DNA from: JAFGED01 sp964551295
GTDB taxonomy: Bacteria > Chloroflexota > Anaerolineae > B4-G1
Assembly: GCA_964551295.1 (NCBI GenBank)
Contig: CAZKDJ010000002.1
Location: 1-64,000, forward strand
Direction: 5' to 3'
Length of the DNA: 64,000 nt
Shown here in pieces: positions 12,955 through 22,384 of the stretch (position 1 is its first letter; every line of letters begins with the position of its first letter). Made by a program: the position numbers and the translations under genes. The notes beneath the pieces are model-generated. The model saw nothing but the letters and a program-made list of their open reading frames with translations, was not told the DNA's origin and made no database searches.

Positions 12955-15057
12955 ATGGGCAACCGGCAACGACTTGGGCGATGGGCGCTCGTGGCTCTCT
13001 TTCTGCTGGCCTTCGTGCCACGGGCCATACACCCCGTCTCCCGCCCCCTCCAGTGGTACTTTCGCTCGGCGCAGTTCTTCCAGGCCGTTCTGCACGGCGA
13101 TCTGGCGGGCACGCTTTTCTCCGAGCATCCCGGCGTGACGGTGATGTGGCTTTCGGGGGCGGCGCTGTGGGGTTGGTACGGCCTGCAGTCCCTCTTGGGC
13201 CTGAACCTGCCCCCGCCGCTGGAGACGGAGGGGTACGCCTTCGCCGACCGGGTTGCGGTGGGCGTGGTACCGCTGGCGCTGGTGGTTTCTTTGGGCATCG
13301 TCTGGGGGTGGTTCCTCCTGCGCCGCCTGTTTGGGCGGCGGGTGGCTTGGGTAGCGGCGCTCCTGTGGGCGATCGATCCCTTCTTCCTGGCGAACTCCAA
13401 GGCGCTTCACCTGGACGCCACGCTTTCCACACTGATGACGCTCTCCGCCCTGTGGATGCTGATCTACCTGCGGGAGCGCCGCTGGCGGCAGTTGGTCCTC
13501 TCCGCCATCCTGGGCGGCCTGGCCATCTCGACCAAGATATCGGCGGTCTTTATGTTCCCCTTCTGGGGCCTCTGCCTCCTGGTGGATTGGCTTCTATCGC
13601 TCCGCAACTCTCAATCTCCAATCTCCAATCTCTACCCCCTGATCTTGAATCTTGTGCTCTGGGCTCTCATTGCCGTCTTTGTTTTCACTGCCCTCTGGCC
13701 CGCCCTGTGGGTACGTCCAGGGGATAGCTTTGGCTGGCTGATCGACGAGGGGGTGCTTTTGCACAAGGACGACGTCCGCAACCAGCCCCTGTTCTACCGG
13801 GGGACGCTGGCCGTGCAGGATCCCGGCGTCCGATTTTACGCGGACACGCTGCTCTTTCGCACCACGTTTCTGACACTGCCCTTCTCTTTGGTCGGCCTGC
13901 TGGCGTTGTGGCGGCGGGAGGAACGCCTGCCGCTGCTGCTGTTGGTCGGTTTTGCCCTGTTCTTTTTCGTGCAGATGTCGCTGGGAGGATGGAAGGACAC
14001 GCGTTACATGCTGCCTGTGCTGCTGGCTCTCGATGTGCTGGCCGCGTGCGGCTTAGTCTGGTGGGTGGGACGCTTGCCGATAAGGGGCTGTGGGCAGATC
14101 GTCGTCATCGTGGGATTGCTGGCGGTTCAGGCCGTCGTCGTGCTCTCCCGTCATCCTTACTACGGTACCCATTACAACGCGCTGATGGGCGGCGCGCGCG
14201 CGGCGGCACGGGTCTTTCCCCTGGCCGAGTGGGGGGAGGGGTTGGATCGGGCCGGGCAGTACGTGGACGGCCAGCCCGGCGTGGAGGATTTCGTCGTCGG
14301 CACCCAGTTCCTGGCCAACGAGATGCTGGCCCAACACATCCGCGCGCCGGTCTACGAAACGGGCCAGGTGGAGGACGAGGCGGACTATTTGGTGTTCGGC
14401 GTGCAGTACACGATGCGCGGAAAAAACTATGGCCGTTGGGGCGAGGAGTGGGAGCAGACCTACAAGTTCCGCCAGCCGGAGTTCGTCGCGTCCTTCGGCG
14501 GCATTCCTTACGCCTGGGTTCATCGACCTGGCGCGGAGCCCGCTGTCCCTCACAAGCTAGATGCCGGGTTAGGGGGGGCGATTCGGCTGGTGGGCTACCG
14601 CCTGGCCCAGGAGGCGGTCTCGGCGGGAGATACGCTGGTGTTGACCCTCTATTGGCAGGCGGAGCAGCCTGTCAAAGGTGACTATACCGTTTTCGTTCAC
14701 CTGCAAGGGCCGGACGGCAGCCTGATGGCGCAGCAGGATAACCCGCCCGTGCGCGGCACGCGGCCCACGAGCGGTTGGGCGCCCGGCGCGCTGGTCGAGG
14801 ACCCCTACGAGGTTCAGGTACCCGCCGACGCCGCTTTCGGCCGGTATACGCTCAACGCGGGGATGTACGATCCGGCGACGGTGGAGCGATTGGAGGCGGT
14901 CGACGCTGATGGTAGGCGGTTGTCTGAGAATCGCGTCGTGCTGACCGGCGTGATGGTGCGGCCGGCGGTGCCCTGGTGGCGATGGGTGCTCTCTGGGGCG
15001 TGGCTAGTGGTCGTGGCGGCTGGTGTTTTGCAGGCTTGGTTCGGGAGGCGGGAGTGA
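12955..15057 (+). CDS. GT39/PMT_2-type membrane glycosyltransferase with one C-terminal module
   Basis: This is a 700-residue polytopic protein of the GT-C class that should transfer a sugar from a polyprenyl phosphate donor on the outer face. Family marks: RPLQWYFRS and SEHPGVTVMW (about residues 30-65) in the first loop and SKALHLDATL near 148-157. A periplasmic-type region (HPYYGTHYNALMGG, ARVFPLAEWGEGLDRA) follows the last core helices. The C-terminal module (nt about 14548-14970) is followed by one terminal membrane helix, a layout shared only with the gene at 57949. A 7-bp repeat inserted at 13613-13633 encodes QSPISNL in a loop. ATG 12955 aligns with the start of its paralogue and has GAGG upstream. 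ATG 12910 is a leaderless alternative. Confidence 0.85.
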   Translation: MGNRQRLGRWALVALFLLAFVPRAIHPVSRPLQWYFRSAQFFQAVLHGDLAGTLFSEHPGVTVMWLSGAALWGWYGLQSLLGLNLPPPLETEGYAFADRVAVGVVPLALVVSLGIVWGWFLLRRLFGRRVAWVAALLWAIDPFFLANSKALHLDATLSTLMTLSALWMLIYLRERRWRQLVLSAILGGLAISTKISAVFMFPFWGLCLLVDWLLSLRNSQSPISNLYPLILNLVLWALIAVFVFTALWPALWVRPGDSFGWLIDEGVLLHKDDVRNQPLFYRGTLAVQDPGVRFYADTLLFRTTFLTLPFSLVGLLALWRREERLPLLLLVGFALFFFVQMSLGGWKDTRYMLPVLLALDVLAACGLVWWVGRLPIRGCGQIVVIVGLLAVQAVVVLSRHPYYGTHYNALMGGARAAARVFPLAEWGEGLDRAGQYVDGQPGVEDFVVGTQFLANEMLAQHIRAPVYETGQVEDEADYLVFGVQYTMRGKNYGRWGEEWEQTYKFRQPEFVASFGGIPYAWVHRPGAEPAVPHKLDAGLGGAIRLVGYRLAQEAVSAGDTLVLTLYWQAEQPVKGDYTVFVHLQGPDGSLMAQQDNPPVRGTRPTSGWAPGALVEDPYEVQVPADAAFGRYTLNAGMYDPATVERLEAVDADGRRLSENRVVLTGVMVRPAVPWWRWVLSGAWLVVVAAGVLQAWFGRRE
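13613..13633 (+). repeat. AATCTCC tandem repeat inside the glycosyltransferase gene
   Basis: Three 7-bp units: AATCTCC, AATCTCC, AATCTCT. In this frame the track is translated as part of SQSPISNLYP. The same unit occurs inside two other array genes at about 58.6 and 61.1 kb. Confidence 0.8.
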
Positions 15058-17573
15058 GTCAGCAGGCAGAGTCACTGCATCGAGGACGTAGGCTCATACC
15101 CCTGGCCGTGTTGGTCCTGTACGCCGTTGCGACCGTCGCGATGACCTGGCCGCTGGCAGCCCAGTTGAGCACCCACGCAGCCGGCAGCGGGAACGACATG
15201 TGGATCTACCACTGGGGCAACTGGTGGACCCGCAAGGTGCTGACCGAAGGGGGTAGGCTGTATTGGACGTCGTATATGTTCTATCCCCAGGGCATCAGCC
15301 TCACGTGGTACGCGTTTAGCTGGCTCAACACGGCCATCTGGCTGCCGCTGCAGGCCCTGATAGGCGCTCTGGCGGCCTATAACGTCGTGGTGCTGCTTTC
15401 CTACCTGATCAGCGCCTTCACGGCGTACCTGTTGGCGAGAGAGTTGACCGGCGCGTACCTTGCCGCTTTTATCGGCGGGCTGGTCTTTGCGTTCTATCCG
15501 GCGCGCAACTCGTACCACAGTCATCTCAGTTTCTTGAGTGTACAGTGGATTCCGCTCTGCGCGCTGTTCCTGGTTCGGATCACCCGTCAAGGTCGCTTAC
15601 GGGATGGCTTGGGGGCGGGGGTCTCCTTCGCGCTGTGCGGTTTGAGCGGGGAGCGCTTGCTCCTGCTCACACTGTTTTGGGCTGCCTTGTGGCTGGGCTA
15701 TAGCCTCCTGTTCGAGCGGCGTCATTGGGGCCACAAAACGATCAGGACGTTACTGCTGGCTGTCGTTACGTGTGCCCTGATCGCGGGACCGCTGCTCGCA
15801 CCGCTGGCCGTGGGGTTTTTTGACCCCGATACGTCGCAGGATTTGACCGCTTCGACCCCTGCTGAGAAAAGGACCGATCTGTTGGCTTATTTCATACCCA
15901 GCCGGTACCATCCGCTCCTGAGCCAAAAGACTGCCTTCAAGAAGCTCTACAAGAGCGTGGTGAACTTTTGGGAGCGCTCGGCTGCTGTTGGATATGGCGC
16001 GCTGGCACTGGTTGGGTGGGCCGTGTGGAAGCGCTGGCGCGAGGCGCGGCCTTGGGTCTTTGCCGCCTTGATCTCTGCTCTGTTGGCGCTGGGATCGACG
16101 CTCGAGTTCAACGGGCACGAGCTCATCCCACTGCCCTACAGATTGCTGGCTTTTACACCGCTCAGCACGGCGGTTCGAAACCCGGAGCGGTTCAACATCA
16201 TCTTGGCCCTGCCGATAGCGGTCCTGGTGGCCATCGGAGTTTCCGATCTGCTCGGCCGCCTGCGTGCCGGCATTGTCCCACGAGGTCTGTTAATCGTCGG
16301 TATCACCTGCCTGGTACTTTTCGAGTACCTGGTTGTGCCGTTCCCTACGACGCGGCCCGTTCAATCTGCTTTCTACGAGCAGTTGCGCGAGGAGCCGGGT
16401 GAGTTTGCCGTTGTCGATTTTCCGATTGGCTTTCACTCCCACAACAAGTGGTACGTGTACGCCCAGACCCTCCACGGCCGGCCGACGGTGGAGGGGAACC
16501 TGGCGCGAGTTCCTGCCGGCGCCCACAGTTTCATCGAGAGCGTGCCTGTTCTGAGTGCGGCGCGCGTTTCTCCGCCGCAGGAGGGGGCGTTGGACGACGT
16601 CACCCGCCAGTTGAGTCCCCTGGCCCAGGTCGGTGTGCGCTATGTGCTGATTCACAAATACCGCGCCAGCAAGGACGAGGTCTCGCGCTGGCGGAGGTGG
16701 TTCGCCTTTGCGCCTTGTTATGAGGATGAGTATCTGCTCGTCTTTCGTACCACGCCGCGCTATGGGGAGGGTTTCGAGTTCACGACCGAGTTAGGAGATG
16801 GCATCGGGGTGATAGATACAAGCGTTTCGCCGCGTGAAGTGGGGCAGGGAGGATCGGTGGGCGTGAAGGCGGTGTGGGTCTCTCGGGACGCACCACGCCA
16901 GGACTGGATGGTACGTCTGGCCCTGGTGGATCCGACGGGCCAGGAGGCGCAAGGTGAGGATTTCGAGCTCTTTCCGGATTGGCCGACGTCGCAGTGGGGC
17001 CCAAGCGCCGTGGTACGTGGGCAATGGACGTTGCAGGTAGATCCGTACATACCGGGCGGTACGTATTCGATGACCCTGGGCTTGGTGGATTCGGTGACGG
17101 GCGAGCGATCGGATGAATCGATCGCGTTGGGTCGGTTGAATGTGCAGGCGATTGAGCGGGTATTTGAGGCGCCCGAAGTGGAAACGGAGAGCGAAGCGGT
17201 CTTTGGACAACTGCGGCTGCTGGGGTACGATCTGCATCAGGGGAACGATCAGGTGAGGATAACGCTCCACTGGCAGGCATTGCAGCGAATGGACGAGGCC
17301 TACAAGTTCTTTGTACACCTGGTCGATCCGGTCAGTGGGCGGTTGGTCGCCCAGGCCGACGTGATGCCCTACGATTGGACCTATCCGACTTTTTGGTGGG
17401 AGGCAGGGGAGTTCGTCTCCGATGAGATTACGTTGTCGTTGGAAGGCGTTCCACCAGGCGTGTATAACCTGTACGTGGGCGTCTACCGTGCTGATGGTGA
17501 GCGATTGCCGGTTAGTTTGGGAGGAGATCGGTACGAGCTTGAGGATGAGATAACGGTCCCGAAAGGACTTTGA
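15054..17573 (+). CDS. NWW-type GT-C membrane glycosyltransferase with two C-terminal modules
   Basis: The 839-residue protein starts at a GTG overlapping the previous stop (GTGA), with GGGAGG five bases upstream; the longer ORF start at 14976 would lie inside the preceding gene. After one helix the first loop has Asp48 in GNDMWIYHWGNWW, the likely metal/donor-binding acid of a GT-C fold. Further marks are TDLLAYFIPSRYHPLL (near 273) and RNPERFN (near 372). An outside globular part with KWYVYAQTLHGRP follows the last helix. Two sandwich-like modules end the protein (about 573-700 and 711-830). The modules closely resemble those of the gene at 46283. Acceptor and sugar are unknown. Confidence 0.8.
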   Translation: MSQQAESLHRGRRLIPLAVLVLYAVATVAMTWPLAAQLSTHAAGSGNDMWIYHWGNWWTRKVLTEGGRLYWTSYMFYPQGISLTWYAFSWLNTAIWLPLQALIGALAAYNVVVLLSYLISAFTAYLLARELTGAYLAAFIGGLVFAFYPARNSYHSHLSFLSVQWIPLCALFLVRITRQGRLRDGLGAGVSFALCGLSGERLLLLTLFWAALWLGYSLLFERRHWGHKTIRTLLLAVVTCALIAGPLLAPLAVGFFDPDTSQDLTASTPAEKRTDLLAYFIPSRYHPLLSQKTAFKKLYKSVVNFWERSAAVGYGALALVGWAVWKRWREARPWVFAALISALLALGSTLEFNGHELIPLPYRLLAFTPLSTAVRNPERFNIILALPIAVLVAIGVSDLLGRLRAGIVPRGLLIVGITCLVLFEYLVVPFPTTRPVQSAFYEQLREEPGEFAVVDFPIGFHSHNKWYVYAQTLHGRPTVEGNLARVPAGAHSFIESVPVLSAARVSPPQEGALDDVTRQLSPLAQVGVRYVLIHKYRASKDEVSRWRRWFAFAPCYEDEYLLVFRTTPRYGEGFEFTTELGDGIGVIDTSVSPREVGQGGSVGVKAVWVSRDAPRQDWMVRLALVDPTGQEAQGEDFELFPDWPTSQWGPSAVVRGQWTLQVDPYIPGGTYSMTLGLVDSVTGERSDESIALGRLNVQAIERVFEAPEVETESEAVFGQLRLLGYDLHQGNDQVRITLHWQALQRMDEAYKFFVHLVDPVSGRLVAQADVMPYDWTYPTFWWEAGEFVSDEITLSLEGVPPGVYNLYVGVYRADGERLPVSLGGDRYELEDEITVPKGL

Positions 17574-17619
17574 ATGGCGGGCTGCCTCTGGCTGACGACC
17601 GGTACTCGCAAGCTAGAAT

Positions 17620-17647
17620 TTGCAAATTCTTTGAAGTCGAATACAAT
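17620..17647 (+). promoter_or_regulatory. Promoter of the secreted beta-helix/PKD gene
   Basis: TTGCAA (17620-17625), 16 bp spacer and TACAAT (17642-17647). The predicted leader of about 140 nt includes the G/C homopolymer tract at 17684-17740. Confidence 0.5.
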
Positions 17648-17683
17648 AGCAAACTTGAGCGCGAAGTATCATCTCAATAATCC

Positions 17684-17740
17684 GGGGGGCGGGGGGGGGG
17701 GGGGGGGGGGGGGGCCCCCCCCCCCCCCCCCCCACCCCCC
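17684..17740. other. G-run/C-run homopolymer palindrome, possible assembly defect
   Basis: A run of six G and a C is followed by 24 G (17691-17714), 19 C (17715-17733), an A and six C. The apparent ORF across it (poly-Gly, poly-Pro) is an artefact. The sequence to its right (ATTTATTGAGAAGATAC, 17751-17767) is identical to 24991-25007, where a GTAG/CTAC palindrome occupies the equivalent position. The tract may be a badly resolved copy of that palindrome. Confidence 0.75.
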
Positions 17741-17797
17741 ATCTTCCCCTATTTATTGAGAAGATACAGCGCGAATTTAATCTGAATGGAGGAAAAC

Positions 17798-19762
17798 ATG
17801 TTGCCAGTAATAACATCTTTCAATGCAAGAAGGCTGGGTGTTTTGTTTTTAACTATGTGCATAGCGGGCTTTGGGCTGACGACGTTCAGTCGGGCTTCTG
17901 CGCCAGAGCGCGCAGCCGCGCCGGCAGGGACGACGATTGGATCCGATATCACGGTCGACACGACCTGGACACTGGCCGGGAGTCCTTACTACGTGACAAA
18001 GAAAGAGATTCAGATCAACCCTGGGGTCACCCTGACGATAGATCCGGGTGTACAAGTCCTCCTCAGAGATCAGGGCAAGATACACATTGCCGGTGGTGCA
18101 TCCTTGATCGCCAGAGGGACCCCCAGTCAACACATTGCTTTCACGCAGATTGACGCTTACAGTCGCTGGAAGACGATCAACCACTACGCTGGATCGACCT
18201 CCTATTATCGTTACGTTGATTTCACCATAGGCGGTAAGGATATGGCGATGTTGCACTACGAGGGGTCGGGAACGCACACGCTGAATAACTGTACGCTCGA
18301 TCATTCTTCGAAACACGGTATCTATGCCCATGGCAGTGGATTGAATCTGAGAATCGCCGGGGTCAGTATTACCCACTTTGGGCTTTACGCGCTGGCAGTT
18401 GACGAAGGTGCTGCGGTCCACATGACCGGATCCAACGTCTTTCATACGGGGCCGAAAAACGGAGTGAGTCTGAACGGTGCAACGTCGGCGCTTACGATCA
18501 CGCATTCGAACGTCTTCGTTCCCAACTTGGGCATCTACAACCAAGTCCCCGGCAGTTTCTGCGTTAACGCCCAGTACAATTGGTGGAATGACGCCAGTGG
18601 GCCCGCCGGCGGTGGCGGAGGAGTCTGTGGGGTGGGAGGTAATGGCGGCAGTGGTACGATTCTGAGTACCGGCGTGGACTGGCGCAACTATCTTGCCTCC
18701 CCTGCTCCCATCGTCGGCATCGAGACCACCCCCGTTCCATCCTTTACCGTCTCTCCCGATCCTAGCGTTGCGCAGCCTCCGGGTACCACTTACACTTTCA
18801 ACGCCTCCATCAGCACCGACGCTGAGGATTATCTCTCTTCCCTCGATTTCTGCTGGGATTGGGAGGATGACGGAGGCGGGTGCGACGCCACGACCGTCGT
18901 CGCGACCCACAGCTATGCCTCCGGTGGTCTACACACAGCGCGCCTGACCGTCACGGATACCGATGGCATGGTCGGCACGCTGACGCAGGATATCCAGGCC
19001 GGGTATGTGCCCACCGCGACCTTCACACTCACTAAAACGTCCTGGGCACAGATCGAGGTCGATCCTTCCGCCTCGAGTGACGTCGAGGATGCCCCGGGGG
19101 ATCTGCTGGTCCGCTGGGACTGGGAGGGGGATGGCGTGTGGGATACAGGCGCGTACAGCGTCACCGATATTCTCACCCACGCATACGATCACATTGGACG
19201 TTACTGGCCCACTCTCAGTGTAGAGGATACAGATGGACTGGTCGACACATCGAGCATGGCGGTGGACATCATTCCGCCAGCGGCGACGAAAGTCATCAGC
19301 GGCAGTGGAGGCACGCTGACCTCGGTGGATGGCACCGTTTGGGTCAATGTGTACACCGATACGGTGGCAGGCACCGTCATTAGCGATGGGTTGGTGATCA
19401 CCCATACGCCCTGGATCACTGTGCCCATCGGCTGTAGCGCCGTGCCGGGAGATTTCACTTACCAGGGGTTCACACTGGCCGCCGAGTCGCAAGCCGATGG
19501 ACAACCCATTGAACAGATCAGCGGCACTTATACGATCACGATTGCGTATGATCTCGATTACTATCGCGACGTGCTTGGCCTGCTGGTGGCCGAGAATGTG
19601 CTCAAACTGTACCGTTGGTCGGATGCCGATGGCGAGTGGGTGCTGGTGTCGTTCACGGTCGACTCCGGGCAGCTCGTGGCAACGACGAACAGCTTTGGCG
19701 ACTTTGCTTTGGTTCTGGAGCCGCATAAGGTTTACTTGCCGCTAGTCTGCAGGTCATACTAG
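17798..19762 (+). CDS. Secreted beta-helix and PKD-domain protein with YLPLV tail
   Basis: This is a 654-residue exported protein and the only non-transferase in the array. A signal peptide (RRLGVLFLTMCIAGFGLTTFSRASA) precedes a right-handed parallel beta-helix with repeated short strands (VTLTIDPGVQVLLRD, SLIARGTPSQHIAFTQ, about 40-290). Two PKD-like domains follow (DFCWDWEDDGGG...HSYASGGLHTARLTVTD and RWDWEGDGVWDTG...HAYDHIGRYWPTLSVED). A further beta domain precedes the last residues, HKVYLPLVCRSY. Tails of the YLPLV type recur on exported Chloroflexota proteins and may be a sorting or anchoring signal. ATG 17798 has GGAGG five bases upstream. It could be a surface glycoprotein substrate of the neighbouring transferases, but that is inference from position. 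Its transcription ends at the hairpin at 19779. Confidence 0.82.
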   Translation: MLPVITSFNARRLGVLFLTMCIAGFGLTTFSRASAPERAAAPAGTTIGSDITVDTTWTLAGSPYYVTKKEIQINPGVTLTIDPGVQVLLRDQGKIHIAGGASLIARGTPSQHIAFTQIDAYSRWKTINHYAGSTSYYRYVDFTIGGKDMAMLHYEGSGTHTLNNCTLDHSSKHGIYAHGSGLNLRIAGVSITHFGLYALAVDEGAAVHMTGSNVFHTGPKNGVSLNGATSALTITHSNVFVPNLGIYNQVPGSFCVNAQYNWWNDASGPAGGGGGVCGVGGNGGSGTILSTGVDWRNYLASPAPIVGIETTPVPSFTVSPDPSVAQPPGTTYTFNASISTDAEDYLSSLDFCWDWEDDGGGCDATTVVATHSYASGGLHTARLTVTDTDGMVGTLTQDIQAGYVPTATFTLTKTSWAQIEVDPSASSDVEDAPGDLLVRWDWEGDGVWDTGAYSVTDILTHAYDHIGRYWPTLSVEDTDGLVDTSSMAVDIIPPAATKVISGSGGTLTSVDGTVWVNVYTDTVAGTVISDGLVITHTPWITVPIGCSAVPGDFTYQGFTLAAESQADGQPIEQISGTYTITIAYDLDYYRDVLGLLVAENVLKLYRWSDADGEWVLVSFTVDSGQLVATTNSFGDFALVLEPHKVYLPLVCRSY

Positions 19763-19778
19763 TTTTGATCGCTGTTTC

Positions 19779-19829
19779 AAAGGTGCCAGGCGCTGCTCGG
19801 GCGAGCGCTTGGCACCTTTATTTCTTGAT
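19779..19829 (+). terminator. Rho-independent terminator
   Basis: Stem AAGGTGCC-A-GGCGCT pairs with AGCGCT-TGGCACCTT around a 9-base loop, followed by TATTTCTT. It separates the secreted-protein gene from the next transferase unit. Confidence 0.85.
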
Positions 19830-19836
19830 CATGGCC

Positions 19837-19865
19837 TTGCCTCAAACGGTTACTTGCATTACAAT
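19837..19865 (+). promoter_or_regulatory. Promoter of the 19.9-36.9 kb transferase unit
   Basis: TTGCCT (19837-19842), 17 bp spacer and TACAAT (19860-19865). Only eight bases lie between the -10 box and ATG 19874, so the transcript should be leaderless or nearly so. Confidence 0.7.
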
Positions 19866-19873
19866 GCCTGCCG

Positions 19874-22384
19874 ATGAGATGGCTCAAGACGAATCTCTGT
19901 AAACCCATTTGGTTAATTGACATAGGGGTTTTTCTACTCTATTGCTCGCTTGCAGTGGTCATGACCTGGCCCGTGGCCGAGTATCTGACCACACGTCTCA
20001 TCGGACATGGCGGTGATACTTACGTCCACTACTGGAACAACTGGTGGATCGGCCAGGCCCTGGCGCGGGGAACCAGTCCATATCATACCGACCTGTTGTT
20101 TCACCCTAACGGAGCCAGCCTCGTCTATCACAACTTTGGCTGGCTGAACATCGCCGGGGCGTTGGCCTTAAAGCCTCTGGCAGGCCCGGTGGGTGCCTAC
20201 AACATTGTCTTTTTGCTCAACATCGCGCTGTGTGGATACGCGATGTACAATCTGGCAGGGTGTCTTTTGCACAGTCGTTCCGCTGCCTTTGTGGCCGGGC
20301 TGGTCCACGCCTTTTGGCCCTATCGTTTCATCCACGTCGATCACCCCAATCTGGTCTGCACGCAATGGCTCGTCTGGCTTCTGCTGTTTCTGATACGGGC
20401 GGTGCGCGAGGGCGGGCGGCGCCACGTCTTGCTCGCTGCTCTATTCCTCATCCTGACGGCTTTTGCTCGCTTGCAGCTTTTCGTCCTGGCGCTCTTTCCG
20501 GCCGCGATCTGTCTTCTATACAGCCTGTTTGCCGAACGCGAGTGTTGGAATCGGCGAACCTGGTGCCGATTGGTTCTGATCGGCGCGTTGACCATGGTTG
20601 TGCTGGCCTATCCACTTTTCCCATTAGTGCGCGAACAACTCGCAGGCGATTATCCCGATGACGTCTTTATCGACGAGCAGTCTGAGAATCAAACGGACTT
20701 GCTTGCTTACATCTTGCCCAACACCAACCACGCCCTACGCAAGCGGTATCTTCCGGATATCCTGGAAACCCACGTGGCGTTTGTCGGTTACACCGTTCTG
20801 GCGGTGGGGGTCTATGGCGCCTTTCGCGCCGGTCGGGGCGCTCGCTTGTGGGTGCTGATTGCCGCATTTAGTCTTGGCATGGCCTTGGGGCCCTATCTCA
20901 AGGTGGGCGGAAAGGTCTACCCCGGAATACCCACGCCCTACCGGCTCATCGGCTGGAGCTTTCCCGTGCGCATCCTGCGCAACCCGCATCGCTTCAATAT
21001 TCTGCTGGCTGTGCCGGTGGCTGTTCTCGTGGGCTATGGAGTTCATTATCTATCGCAATCAAAGTGGCGCGCCCGCCTGGTTCCCTTGCTGATGGCCGGG
21101 CTGGTCCTGTTCGAGTACCTGCGCACGCCCGTGCCCACGGCGAGACTGCAATACTCTCCCTTTTACGACCAACTGGCTGCTGAATCAGAGTCGTTCGGTC
21201 TGTATGACCTGCCGATGGGGTTCAGCGGCCCGGCCAAGTTCTACATGTATCTCCAGACGGTCCACGGCAAGTCCATCGTTCAGGGCAAAATGGCGCGGCC
21301 AACCCGGTGGATCAATGACTTTATCGACGGAGATCCCTTTACAGAGGGTATGCGGCTGAACGACAACAAAATAGATCCCGAACTGACGGCCGTGTCGCGC
21401 CACCTGGCCTATCTGGCCGATGCCGACGTGCGCTACCTGATCATGCACCGCGAGCCGGCGTTTCGCAAGTACCCGGAATATCCGTTCACCGAGCAATGGG
21501 CCGAGTGGCAGGATTGGCTGACGATGGCGCCACTCTATCAGGACGATTTGATCGCCGTCTACAACACGCGTCCTCGCTACGGGCATGACTTTGAGTTCGA
21601 TTTCGACTTGGGTGCCGACGTGGGCATCATTCAGGTTGGTTCTATGCCCACCTCCTTGGGTCAAGGTGACGTCATGGATTTGGATGTGCATTGGGGCAAC
21701 CGAGGGGCGCCGGAGCGAGATTTGCTGGCTCGTCTGTCGCTGGTGGACGAGGCCAGCGAGGTTCAGCAGTCGCTGGAGTCGCCGCCCTGCGCCGATTGGC
21801 CGACCGGCGATTGGCCGGATGGCGCGATCGCTATCGGCCGTTATCAGTTCCAGGTAGACCCTCACTTGCCGCCGGGTCGGTACGCTCTGACGGCCGAGTT
21901 GGTCGATGTCGGTCAACCGGCTGTTTTGGCTTACCTCGATATCGCTGCGTTGACGCGGGTGTTCGAGCCGCCCAGCCAGATGGAGCACACTGCTGGCGCT
22001 CGTTTCGGGGACGACCTGCGGCTGCTGGGGTACGACCTGACTCAAGAAGGCGATACGTTGGAATTGACCCTGCACTGGCAGGCCCTTCGACGGCCGACCG
22101 CTTACTACAAGGTATTCGTGCACCTGTTCGATCCGCAGACGGATGCCGTCGTCGCTCAAGATGATGCGGTCCCCCGCCGCTGGACGTACCCGACGACGTG
22201 GTGGGAGGCCGGCGAGGTGGTGAGCGATGGGATACCACTGTCAGTGGAGAAAGTGCCCGCCGGGCGGTATCGCTTGGCGGTTGGGGTGTACCATCCCGAA
22301 ATTGGCGATAGACTCCCGGTTTCTGGCGCGACGCTGGCTGTGCTCTCCGATGCCCTCGTCTTGCAGGAGGTCATAGTGCCGTGA
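19874..22384 (+). CDS. NWW-type GT-C membrane glycosyltransferase with two modules
   Basis: This 836-residue polytopic protein is the first gene of a seven-gene overlapping run. The first outside loop has Asp48 in GGDTYVHYWNNWW, then HPNGASLVYHNFGWLN. QTDLLAYILPNTNHAL near 274 and RNPHRFN near 374 are the other family marks. The outside domain carries FYMYLQTVHGKS. Two C-terminal modules lie at nt about 21590-21960 and 21990-22370; the second has LLGYDL, HWQA and YKVFVHLFD. The last codons (LQEVIVP) recur at the end of the gene at 29337. No ribosome site precedes the ATG, consistent with leaderless initiation. The product stops in a GTGA overlap with the next gene. Confidence 0.82.
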   Translation: MRWLKTNLCKPIWLIDIGVFLLYCSLAVVMTWPVAEYLTTRLIGHGGDTYVHYWNNWWIGQALARGTSPYHTDLLFHPNGASLVYHNFGWLNIAGALALKPLAGPVGAYNIVFLLNIALCGYAMYNLAGCLLHSRSAAFVAGLVHAFWPYRFIHVDHPNLVCTQWLVWLLLFLIRAVREGGRRHVLLAALFLILTAFARLQLFVLALFPAAICLLYSLFAERECWNRRTWCRLVLIGALTMVVLAYPLFPLVREQLAGDYPDDVFIDEQSENQTDLLAYILPNTNHALRKRYLPDILETHVAFVGYTVLAVGVYGAFRAGRGARLWVLIAAFSLGMALGPYLKVGGKVYPGIPTPYRLIGWSFPVRILRNPHRFNILLAVPVAVLVGYGVHYLSQSKWRARLVPLLMAGLVLFEYLRTPVPTARLQYSPFYDQLAAESESFGLYDLPMGFSGPAKFYMYLQTVHGKSIVQGKMARPTRWINDFIDGDPFTEGMRLNDNKIDPELTAVSRHLAYLADADVRYLIMHREPAFRKYPEYPFTEQWAEWQDWLTMAPLYQDDLIAVYNTRPRYGHDFEFDFDLGADVGIIQVGSMPTSLGQGDVMDLDVHWGNRGAPERDLLARLSLVDEASEVQQSLESPPCADWPTGDWPDGAIAIGRYQFQVDPHLPPGRYALTAELVDVGQPAVLAYLDIAALTRVFEPPSQMEHTAGARFGDDLRLLGYDLTQEGDTLELTLHWQALRRPTAYYKVFVHLFDPQTDAVVAQDDAVPRRWTYPTTWWEAGEVVSDGIPLSVEKVPAGRYRLAVGVYHPEIGDRLPVSGATLAVLSDALVLQEVIVP

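Noticed and set aside
13613..13633. CRISPR-like repeat array
   Set aside because: Units are 7 bp in direct tandem without spacers and lie inside a gene; no cas genes are present.
17691..17733. G-quadruplex/i-motif regulatory element
   Set aside because: The run would form one, but the sequence itself is doubtful, so a functional claim is not supported.
17574..17759. Gly/Pro-rich small ORF
   Set aside because: Produced only by the G/C homopolymer tract; no start signal and probable assembly artefact.
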